Assembly (NCBI GenBank): GCA_022564535.1
Contig: JADFLD010000124.1
Location: forward strand, 1-6,578
DNA: 6,578 nt
Source of the DNA: Gemmatimonadota bacterium
GTDB taxonomy: Bacteria > Gemmatimonadota > Gemmatimonadetes > Longimicrobiales > UBA6960
Reading direction: 5' to 3'
The position numbers and the translations under genes are program-made. Below, one piece after another: positions 1-5,918 of this stretch. Below the pieces are notes generated by a model. That model searched no databases. It saw only the letters and a program-made list of their open reading frames with translations, and was not told where the DNA came from. How positions within the stretch are numbered: position 1 is the stretch's first letter; each line of letters opens with the position of its first letter.

Positions 1-437
1 CGTGCCTGCTCCCGCGAGGCATCGCCGTCGGTCCGAAGCTCGAGCTCCACGCCCCCCTCGGCACGACCGCCGAGGTCTACGCGCACGCCATCGCGGAACT
101 CCACACCTTCGCCTACCGCCGCATCTACCAGAGCGCCATCCAGAGCTACCCGCGACAGGGCCACCGTACCACGCAGTGCTATGCGGGCTCTTCGTCCTCC
201 CGCGGCAAGCGCCAGGCGCTCGAGCCGAATCGCACCTTCCCGGATCGGAAGAGCGCCCAGCCCAACGGAGTCGAGGAGGCGCAACGCGGCCGGCCCGAGG
301 CAGCCTCCGCATACCTTCCAGCGCGGAAAGCGCTGGCGATCGACAAGGAGCACCGAGACGCCCGCTCGGGCGAGCTGGCGAGCGGCAATACTTCCCGCGG
401 GTCCTGCTCCAACCACGACGGCATCCCACGTCGTCAT
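1..437 (-). CDS. FAD-dependent oxidoreductase, geranylgeranyl-reductase-like (N-terminal 145 residues; cut by window edge)
   Basis: Reading the minus strand from the ATG at 437-435 gives an open frame of 145 codons that leaves the window at base 1, so the C-terminal part is missing. Residues 6-15 hold the dinucleotide-binding motif VVVGAGPAG (GxGxxG at G10, G12, G15). An acidic residue ending the second strand (D33) would bind the FAD ribose. It is followed by RFPRWKVCGG (36-45), a signature of the geranylgeranyl reductase / UbiH-like flavoprotein group. These enzymes reduce isoprenoid double bonds or hydroxylate aromatic and phenolic substrates using NAD(P)H; the substrate here cannot be told. 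The start is supported by a GGAG at 447-444, six bases upstream, and by the ATGA overlap with the methyltransferase stop, which implies translational coupling. The family is clear from the sequence. A role as the hydroxylase or reductase partner of the methyltransferase is inference. Confidence 0.9.
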   Translation of the reverse strand, partial: MTTWDAVVVGAGPAGSIAARQLARAGVSVLLVDRQRFPRWKVCGGCLGPAALRLLDSVGLGALPIREGAIRLERLALAAGGRRARIALRGTVALSRVALDGALVDAAVGEGVEFRDGVRVDLGGRAEGGVELELRTDGDASREQA

Positions 438-1156
438 CCACGGCTCCAGCGAATCGTGAAGCGCTGAGGCCACCCGACCCCGATGTCGGCGCCGGTCAAG
501 CCTGCCTCGCCACACATCACACGCACCTCATCCAAAGTGAAGGCTCCCCGGACCGAACGGAGCCCATCCACCCGGGCGACGTCCGAACCGGTCAGCGCAT
601 GCAGACCCATCCACGCCAGGGCATAGCCGAGACGTGTGCGCCGGAGATCCTGAACGAGCAAAGCGTTCCGGGTCGCAGCCGCCATGCCGCGGAGCAGATC
701 GATGGCCCCGTCCCTCGACAGATGATGAAGAAATAGTGAAGTGGTCAGGAGATCGTAGCCTCGAGGAAGATCGTCTCGTATCACGTCGAGCTCGAAGACG
801 TCGAGAGCGCCCTCCTGCACCCCGAGCCCGCGCGCCTCGGCCACCGCCACTGGACTGACGTCACATCCGTGGAGCTCGACCGATACACCGGCGCGGCGAG
901 CACGACGCGCGACGTCGACGAGGACGTCGCCTCCTCCACACGCGATGTCGAGGACCCGAACCGGCCTGCCGATCTGCGAGTGGATCCGTCGGACCTCCGC
1001 CCATACCCGGGCAGCGGCGAACGAGACCCGGTTTATCCTCCGAAGCGCCCGAAGCGCACGGACGTGCCGTTCGTGCTCCAGCCCGGGATCGTCCATGAGC
1101 TCGGGCTGGCGGTCGCGAAGCGTCAGATCCGGACCCCGGAGGCCGACGGCGGACAT
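434..1156 (-). CDS. Class I SAM-dependent methyltransferase
   Basis: This complete gene encodes 240 residues, a normal length for a stand-alone Rossmann-fold methyltransferase. SAM-binding motif I is VLDIACGGGD (68-77). The acidic residue ending strand 2 is D99 in GCDVS. A further acidic motif lies at 123-129, and the post-motif strand reads YDLLTTSLFLHHL (134-146), as in UbiE/COQ5-type and small-molecule methyltransferases. The N-terminus carries QPELMDD (17-23), which from memory is common in methyltransferases located beside type III polyketide synthases and FAD oxidoreductases. There is no signal peptide or membrane segment, so it is cytoplasmic. The start is supported by AGAAGG at 1170-1165, eight bases upstream. 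It begins 12 bases after the M20 stop and its own stop overlaps the oxidoreductase start, so the three genes look co-transcribed. The substrate is unknown; a phenolic lipid or quinone precursor is a guess from context. Confidence 0.9.
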   Translation of the reverse strand: MSAVGLRGPDLTLRDRQPELMDDPGLEHERHVRALRALRRINRVSFAAARVWAEVRRIHSQIGRPVRVLDIACGGGDVLVDVARRARRAGVSVELHGCDVSPVAVAEARGLGVQEGALDVFELDVIRDDLPRGYDLLTTSLFLHHLSRDGAIDLLRGMAAATRNALLVQDLRRTRLGYALAWMGLHALTGSDVARVDGLRSVRGAFTLDEVRVMCGEAGLTGADIGVGWPQRFTIRWSRG

Positions 1157-1164
1157 CGTCGCGG

Positions 1165-1170
1165 CCTTCT
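1165..1170 (-). promoter_or_regulatory. Ribosome binding site for the methyltransferase
   Basis: AGAAGG on the minus strand lies eight bases before the ATG at 1156 and overlaps the last bases of the M20 stop codon region. A second purine stretch, GGAGGT at 1180-1175, is 18 bases away and too far for the usual spacing. The site favours the start at 1156 over the internal Met21. Confidence 0.5.
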
Positions 1171-2806
1171 ACCGACCTCCCCCGTCCCGGTCCTGGCTGA
1201 TGGGGCGAGTCCGAACCATGGGATACTCGATGCCGAGTTGCTCGAGGTAGCTGTCGAAGCGGGACGGGTCGTAGTAGTAGGGGCGCATCCGCTCCCGCCA
1301 CTGCGCCATGATTCCCTCGTTGAGGAAGATGGCCGGCTTGTCGTCCTCGGTAATGAAGGGAGTGTAAGTGGTCTCGGCGGTCTGAACGTCGTTGAAGTAG
1401 TCCCACGCAGCCTCCACGGTCTCGCCGTCGAGAAAGAGGTCGAGGAGCGTGAGCGCCTGGACCTTGGCGCCCGCTACCGCGCCCTTATGCGCGATCGGCG
1501 TCGCCATTGCGATTCCGTTCGCCCAGTTGTGGCCCGGCCCACCCGGCATGTTGGCCGGATATCGGAGCGTCACGGTCGGCATGTTCCACGAGACATCGCC
1601 GATGTCGTCGGAGCCTCCGCCAAGCGATTGCGAAAGATCGACCGGTCCGCGAAGCTCCCGGACCTCGGTCGGAAGCCCCCGCTCTTCCTGCCCCATCTCA
1701 CGCTGAAGCCCGTTCGCCAAGGAGATGTCGTCCTCGGTCCAATCGGGAAGTCCGACACGTTCGATGTTGGCCTGCGTGACCTCCGCGACGGGACGGCTGA
1801 AATGGCGACTCCACGCCGACCCCACGGTCATGATCGTGTCGACGACGGTGCCGGTCATGAGCGAGGCGCCCTCAGCCATGAGCTTCGCCGCCTCGTACGA
1901 CTCCATCACGAGCTCGTAGTTGATTTCGCGGAAATAGAACCAGATGGTCGACGTCTGCGGCACTACGTTCGGCTGATCGCCACCCTCCACGATGATGTAG
2001 TGCGACCGCTCGGCAGGACGGAGGTGCTCACGCTTGAACTCCCACGCCTGCGCCAGAAGCATCACGGCGTCGAGCGCGGACCTGCCCCGCCAAGGGGAGC
2101 CCGCCGCGTGCGCGGTCTCCCCGGTGAAGCGGAACTGCACGGAGATCAGGGCGTTCCCGCCGCTCTGGCCCCAGGCCATGCCGAAGTTGGAGGAGACGTG
2201 CGCGAAGAGATTCACGTCGACCCCTTCGAAGACTCCGTCCCGCACGAAGAACGCCTTCGAGCCGAGCTGTTCCTCGGCGATTCCCGGCCAGATGAGGAGC
2301 GTGCCGTCGATGTTCTCGCGCTCCATGAGCTCCTTGACCGCGAGCGCTGCGACGATGTTTACCGCCTGCCCGGAGTTGTGGCCCTCGCCGTGGCCCGGTG
2401 CCATCGACAGGATCGGGTCGCGATAGGCGACGCCCGGTTTCTGGTTCGACTGAGGAATCCCGTCGACGTCCGAGCCCATGGCGATCACGGGCGAGCCCGT
2501 GCCGTTGGCCCACCGCGCCGTCCACGCGCTGGGCATACCGGCCACGCCCAGCTCGATCTCGAAACCGGCTTCCTCCAGAATCCCCGTCAGGTACCTCTGG
2601 GTCTCGAACTCCTGGAAGCCGAGCTCGCCGAAGCTGAACTGCATGTCCACGATCTCCTGGACCTGCTTGGCGCGCCCCTCGACCATCTCGAGCACCTCTT
2701 CCTTCAGATCTTCGAGCCGCGAATCCGCCTGAGCCTCGAGCAGGGCCGGAACGAGTGAAAACGCGGTGACCGCGCCGAGCCAGATCGAAAGGGTACGCAA
2801 ACGCAT
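1169..2806 (-). CDS. Exported M20-family amidohydrolase / metallopeptidase, AbgB-like
   Basis: This complete gene encodes 545 residues. Residues 1-27 form a signal peptide: RLR n-region, hydrophobic core around 8-23, and an AQA site with likely cleavage before D28, so the enzyme is secreted or periplasmic. The rest follows the M20 dizinc fold: GSDVDGIP (111-118), GHGEGHN (138-144), the catalytic and metal glutamates in IAEEQ (E178, E179), LFAHVSS with H203, the lid-domain motif GETAHAAGSPW (229-239), GSDDIGDVSW (398-407) and PGHNWANG with H426. The GS-D-GDVSW and IAHKG patterns resemble AbgB, p-aminobenzoyl-glutamate hydrolase subunit B. Where M20D enzymes normally have a metal-binding Cys (GCGHN), this one has Glu141. 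It probably cleaves an amide bond in a peptide, N-acyl amino acid or aminobenzoyl conjugate; the exact substrate is unknown. The ATG at 2806 has only a weak ribosome binding site but is fixed by the signal peptide. It seems to lead an operon with the methyltransferase and flavoprotein. Confidence 0.93.
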   Translation of the reverse strand: MRLRTLSIWLGAVTAFSLVPALLEAQADSRLEDLKEEVLEMVEGRAKQVQEIVDMQFSFGELGFQEFETQRYLTGILEEAGFEIELGVAGMPSAWTARWANGTGSPVIAMGSDVDGIPQSNQKPGVAYRDPILSMAPGHGEGHNSGQAVNIVAALAVKELMERENIDGTLLIWPGIAEEQLGSKAFFVRDGVFEGVDVNLFAHVSSNFGMAWGQSGGNALISVQFRFTGETAHAAGSPWRGRSALDAVMLLAQAWEFKREHLRPAERSHYIIVEGGDQPNVVPQTSTIWFYFREINYELVMESYEAAKLMAEGASLMTGTVVDTIMTVGSAWSRHFSRPVAEVTQANIERVGLPDWTEDDISLANGLQREMGQEERGLPTEVRELRGPVDLSQSLGGGSDDIGDVSWNMPTVTLRYPANMPGGPGHNWANGIAMATPIAHKGAVAGAKVQALTLLDLFLDGETVEAAWDYFNDVQTAETTYTPFITEDDKPAIFLNEGIMAQWRERMRPYYYDPSRFDSYLEQLGIEYPMVRTRPISQDRDGGGR

Positions 2807-2927
2807 GGTGGATCTCGGTTTAGAGTAGCATTCGGGTGTGTGAACCGACCGCGGACGCCGCAGCGGCGCGCTTCACGATGCGGGGCCTCGCGCGACGCGG
2901 CAAGCGGGGCCGCGCGAGGTCGCCCGG
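2807..2927. other. Intergenic gap between the S9 peptidase and the M20 gene
   Basis: These 121 bases separate two minus-strand genes. The half next to the peptidase holds a GC-rich hairpin (2886-2919) and a short palindrome, CGCCGCAGCGGCG at 2856-2868. The half next to the M20 gene is less GC-rich and could hold its promoter; TACTCT (2827-2822 on the minus strand) resembles a -10 box, but no well-spaced -35 box is visible. The upstream region of the M20 ATG lacks a strong Shine-Dalgarno sequence. Confidence 0.4.
2886..2919 (-). terminator. GC-rich hairpin after the S9 peptidase gene, possible terminator
   Basis: CCTCGCGCG (2886-2894) and CGCGCGAGG (2911-2919) are perfect 9-base inverted repeats around a 16-base loop. 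The hairpin begins nine bases after the peptidase stop codon. No T-run follows on the minus strand, so it is not a classical intrinsic terminator. It may be a U-tract-free terminator, an mRNA 3'-end stabiliser or a chance product of high GC. Confidence 0.45.
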
Positions 2928-5771
2928 TCAGCCACCGATTCGTTTTTCTCTTTCCACCCAGCTCTCACCCTCCGTGATCCAGGCCGCCGCCGGCTCGCCC
3001 TTCAAGTAATGGGCGAACCACTCCAAGATTCGGCGGTGGTAGTCGACCTGCTGACTTTCCTCCCTCAGGCCGTGGTCGGCGCCTGGATAGACGAGAAGGA
3101 CGACCTCCTTTCCGGCCCGCCTCGCGTAGTTGTAAAACTCGAGTCCCTGACGGAAATCGACGACTCCGTCCGCGTCGCCGTGCATGAGCAGCATCGGCGT
3201 CTCGAGATCCATGATGAAGTTCGCCGGGGAGCTCTCCAGGTGGCCCTCCACGTCGTCCCAATACGGAACCGCCATGCGCGCCTGGCCGGTCTCCCAATGT
3301 CCGGACTCCGGGAGACCACCGTTCCAGTGGATCGCACCCATGAAGCTCATGAAGTTGGTGATCGCCGCTCCGGCCACGGACGCCGCGAATCGGTCGGTGC
3401 GCGTCGGGAGGTACACCGCCTGGTACCCGCCCCAAGAGTGGCCTATGAGTCCCATGCGATCGGGGTCGACGTGTCCGGTCGCGACGGCGGCGTCGAGCGC
3501 ATGCTCCACCGCGTCGAGCGCGGACGGCCCCGGGCGGCCCGGCTCGTAGATGATGTCGGGCATCAGCACGAAGTAGCCGGCCTGCGACCACACCTGGTAG
3601 TTGTAGTAGTCGCGTTCGCTGGGCCCGTCGTAGACGTGCAGGTTATCCGAGAGGCGCTCGTACTGGTATAGGATGAGAGGGTAGCGCTGCCCGTCGCGAA
3701 AGTCGGCGGGGTACACGAGAATCGCCTGCAGGTCGTGCCCGGCGTCGGTCGTGTAGTCGAGGAGCTCGGCCCTGCCCCACGTGAAGTCACCCTGGAACGG
3801 GTTCGTCTCGGTTACCTGGCTGAGGCCGTCGAGATCGCCACCGCCGGCGAACACGTCCGGCGAGTCGTCCCAACGCTCCATGCGCACCGCGAAGCGATCG
3901 ACGTCACGGGCGCGGGTCAGGCCCGTCACCCGGGCGGCCTCGAAGAGGAGCGTTTCGGCCGCGTCGCCCAACTCCGTTCGGGCATACCCCGACTCCTTCG
4001 TCCGCAGATCGCGAACCGAGAGCCAGACGGACTCGTCAGGATCCAGAACGGCGGTGGCGAACCGGGGGCCGTCGGGATCCAGATTGACGACCCGGTACTG
4101 CCGACCGGCTTCCGCGCCGGTCGTCAGTCGCTCGACGGAGCCGCTCTCGAGATTCGCGAGCCACACGTCGTGCTTGTCGTAGAGAAGAGCCGCCGAGCCA
4201 TCGTCCACCCACCCGCCGACGCCCCAGTTCGGGCGTGGTCCGGGATAGTCGAAGTCTTCGAGTGATCGCGTGAAGCTCATTCCGTCGCCGACCTGAGTCC
4301 ACTCGAGATCGTGGAGGTCGACGACCTGCCACTGGTCGTGGGCGTAGACGAGAACGCGCTCGGCTTCGAAGCGTGACTGGATGCCGAAGTCCAACCCCTC
4401 CGCGAGCAGAGCACGTTCCCCGGTCTCCACGTCGACACGATACCAGTCTGCCGACCGAGCGCCGAAGCGTCGCTCGAAGAGATAGGGGCCATAGTCGGGG
4501 ACGAGACCCCAGCGGCCACCGGCCACCAACGTGACGGTTTCGTCCACGTCGTCACCGAGCATCACGAACCGGTCGCCGTCGAGGTGCCACGCCGCGGCCA
4601 TCGTCTGCCGTGAGATCGGGGCGGAGCGGTACTCCTGGGCCCTGATGATCAGGTCGTCGTCCCAGTGCCAGATCTGCACGTCGGCCGGGTCCACATCGTC
4701 GTCGGAGTCGGCGCCCTCTTCATCCTCTTCATCCTCTTCATCCTCTTCATCCTCTTCATCCTCTCCCTCGTCCTCGTCGTCCTCATCGTCCTCATCGGCT
4801 GTGTCGTCGTCCTCGTCCTCGTCGTCCTCGACTCGCTCCCTAGGACGCACGCCCACGAACACGGTTCGTCCGTCCTCGCTGAACCGGATGCCGGCGAACG
4901 GCGTCACCCTCGTGTCCGCTGGCATGTCTTCGCGCGTCATGGCCTCGAACAGCCGGACGGTCCCGGAGCGGACGTCGTCCCAGACGAGAACGTCGTGCGT
5001 GGAATCTGCGTAGAGATCGGACTCCACGGAGCGCATCACCGCGAGCTGCGGAGACTCGTCCCGCCACGTCAGTGCGACGTACCTCGCGTCTCCCGATTCG
5101 AGCGTGCGCAGCGTGCTCGCGTCCGGATCGAACAGAACGACTCCGTTGGAAGATCCCCAGGCCGTGCTCAACGTGGCAGCCAAGAGTGGGCCTTCGTCCT
5201 GCCATGAAAAGTCGGAGACGTTTCCGATCACCGTTTGAGCCCCGGTCGTCGGATTCAGAACGATCAGATCACCGCCGATCGAGTCCGCAGGCGCCACTCC
5301 ATGGGCCGCCAGCCACGTTCCGTCGTCTCGGAACGCGAAGGTGGCGACGTCGAACAGAACGGTGTCGGTGACAGCGGCGAGATCTACGAGCCCGAGCCGA
5401 TCCTGAATCGGGTCGTCCGAGTCCTCCTCTTCCTCTGGGGATACACCCTTGCGGTACGCCAGCCAGCGTCCGTCGCGGCTGAACGCCGGACTGCTGCCGT
5501 ACTCCAGGACCAGCGCCTCGCCCTCACCGTCGGAACGGTGCAGCCGCAACTCGCCGTTTCCGTCGGTTCTGGAGATCGAAACGACGACCCACGCCCCCGT
5601 GGGATCGAGCGAAAACGCTCCGAGGCGCTCCCACTGGCCGTAGTCGGCCGGCGTGAGGGCAGCCTGCTGCGCGATGGCAGGGATACTCGCAACCACGAAC
5701 ACGGCCAAACTCGACAGCCCCAACACACACCGCTTCCGCGCTCGTCGCTGGATTCCAAGGCTCACGGACAT
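2928..5771 (-). CDS. Exported S9-family (prolyl oligopeptidase family) serine peptidase with acidic insert
   Basis: The gene encodes 947 residues. A signal peptide covers about 1-34: basic RRARKR (9-14), hydrophobic core 16-31, AIA site with cleavage before Q35. Residues about 40-680 form a beta-propeller with repeated strand motifs such as DPTGAWVVVS and FSRDGRWLAY. The alpha/beta-hydrolase domain starts near 690 (PLILYQYE, Y702 and Y704) and runs to the end. The catalytic triad is visible: Ser779 in GHSWGG, Asp868 in HGDADGVVD and His900 in PGADHGL. Known relatives are dipeptidyl peptidases, acylaminoacyl peptidases and oligopeptidases that trim short peptides; the exact specificity is not readable. 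Residues 315-361 are a low-complexity Asp/Glu insert with five DEE repeats. The frame stays open upstream to 6386, but that part crosses the divergent promoter and the opposite gene. The start at 5771 is chosen because the signal peptide begins there and AAAGGGGGG (5783-5775) precedes it. An exported hydrolase gene lies on the same strand downstream. Confidence 0.94.
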   Translation of the reverse strand: MSVSLGIQRRARKRCVLGLSSLAVFVVASIPAIAQQAALTPADYGQWERLGAFSLDPTGAWVVVSISRTDGNGELRLHRSDGEGEALVLEYGSSPAFSRDGRWLAYRKGVSPEEEEDSDDPIQDRLGLVDLAAVTDTVLFDVATFAFRDDGTWLAAHGVAPADSIGGDLIVLNPTTGAQTVIGNVSDFSWQDEGPLLAATLSTAWGSSNGVVLFDPDASTLRTLESGDARYVALTWRDESPQLAVMRSVESDLYADSTHDVLVWDDVRSGTVRLFEAMTREDMPADTRVTPFAGIRFSEDGRTVFVGVRPRERVEDDEDEDDDTADEDDEDDEDEGEDEEDEEDEEDEEDEEGADSDDDVDPADVQIWHWDDDLIIRAQEYRSAPISRQTMAAAWHLDGDRFVMLGDDVDETVTLVAGGRWGLVPDYGPYLFERRFGARSADWYRVDVETGERALLAEGLDFGIQSRFEAERVLVYAHDQWQVVDLHDLEWTQVGDGMSFTRSLEDFDYPGPRPNWGVGGWVDDGSAALLYDKHDVWLANLESGSVERLTTGAEAGRQYRVVNLDPDGPRFATAVLDPDESVWLSVRDLRTKESGYARTELGDAAETLLFEAARVTGLTRARDVDRFAVRMERWDDSPDVFAGGGDLDGLSQVTETNPFQGDFTWGRAELLDYTTDAGHDLQAILVYPADFRDGQRYPLILYQYERLSDNLHVYDGPSERDYYNYQVWSQAGYFVLMPDIIYEPGRPGPSALDAVEHALDAAVATGHVDPDRMGLIGHSWGGYQAVYLPTRTDRFAASVAGAAITNFMSFMGAIHWNGGLPESGHWETGQARMAVPYWDDVEGHLESSPANFIMDLETPMLLMHGDADGVVDFRQGLEFYNYARRAGKEVVLLVYPGADHGLREESQQVDYHRRILEWFAHYLKGEPAAAWITEGESWVEREKRIGG
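4689..4829 (-). other. Acidic low-complexity segment of the S9 peptidase
   Basis: Residues 315-361 of the peptidase are almost all Asp and Glu, with only a few Gly, Ala, Ser, Thr and Val. The segment sits between propeller strands (after the FVGVRPRERV stretch and before VQIWHWDDD), so it is most likely a surface loop. Possible roles are binding divalent cations, solubility in salt, or none; this is inference. Confidence 0.85.
4716..4760. repeat. Tandem repeat, 9-base unit, five perfect copies
   Basis: The plus-strand unit CTCTTCATC is repeated five times without change at 4716-4724, 4725-4733, 4734-4742, 4743-4751 and 4752-4760. Read on the coding minus strand it is GATGAAGAG, that is Asp-Glu-Glu, residues 338-352. 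Degenerate TCCTCGTCG/TCCTCATCG-like units continue to about 4830. The unit length is a multiple of three, so changes in copy number keep the reading frame. Confidence 0.95.
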
Positions 5772-5831
5772 CTGCCCCCCTTTCTCTGTGCTCCAACCCG
5801 TCGGCCGACGGAAGCGTACGATGCCTGCACC

Positions 5832-5872
5832 GTGCGGGAACGGCAACGTCGCCACGAGCCGTTGCCCCGCAC
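5832..5872. repeat. Imperfect inverted repeat in the divergent promoter region
   Basis: The left arm GTGCGGGAACGGC (5832-5844) pairs with the right arm GCCGTTGCCCCGCAC (5858-5872). All 13 left-arm bases pair; the right arm has two extra bases, giving a small bulge. The loop is 13 bases (5845-5857). The repeat could be an operator for a dimeric regulator or an RNA hairpin in a leader transcript. It begins 60 bases from the peptidase start and ends 46 bases before the dehydrogenase start. Confidence 0.7.
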
Positions 5873-5909
5873 CCATCGGGTCGGGCATCTTCTCCGCCTT
5901 GCCTGCCCC

Positions 5910-5913
5910 GGAG
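5910..5913 (+). promoter_or_regulatory. Ribosome binding site for the PQQ dehydrogenase
   Basis: GGAG lies five bases before the ATG at 5919. It supports this start, which also places the lipobox cysteine at residue 18. Confidence 0.6.
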
Positions 5914-5918
5914 ATTCG

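Larger units (their letters stand above)
5772..5918. promoter_or_regulatory. Divergent promoter region between the S9 peptidase and PQQ dehydrogenase genes
   Basis: This 147-base gap separates two genes that point away from each other, so it must hold both promoters unless transcription starts further out. On the plus strand TACGAT (5817-5822) resembles a -10 box, but no good -35 box is 16-18 bases upstream. The peptidase side ends in a purine-rich ribosome binding site (AAAGGGGGG, 5783-5775) and the dehydrogenase side in GGAG (5910-5913). An imperfect inverted repeat occupies the middle. Confidence 0.55.

Noticed and set aside
179..424. Minus-strand open frame of 81 codons
   Set aside because: It overlaps the flavoprotein gene in another frame. 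The flavoprotein frame has the FAD motif and continuous family features; this one has none.
2..736. Plus-strand open frame of 244 codons at the left end
   Set aside because: It is rich in Arg, Pro and Ala with no recognisable motif and lies antisense to the clear oxidoreductase and methyltransferase genes.
869..2758. Plus-strand open frame of 629 codons
   Set aside because: It runs opposite to the M20 gene and part of the methyltransferase. It is a long open frame favoured by high GC, with no domain, signal or ribosome binding site to support it.
2856..2868. Palindrome CGCCGCAGCGGCG
   Set aside because: The stem is only five bases around a three-base loop when folded, which is expected by chance in DNA this GC-rich.
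4716..4830. Possible CRISPR-like or regulatory repeat array
   Set aside because: The unit is 9 bases with no spacers, in frame inside a coding region, and encodes Asp-Glu-Glu. It is a coding tandem repeat.
4531..5207. Plus-strand Ser-rich and Leu/Ile/Val-rich frames opposite the peptidase, the second resembling a membrane segment
   Set aside because: The Ser-rich and hydrophobic runs are just the tandem repeat read in antisense frames, while the coding frame is fixed by the S9 peptidase.
5817..5822. TACGAT as a firm -10 box for the PQQ gene
   Set aside because: No -35 element lies at suitable spacing, and a single hexamer match in a 147-base region is weak, so it is mentioned only within the intergenic entry.
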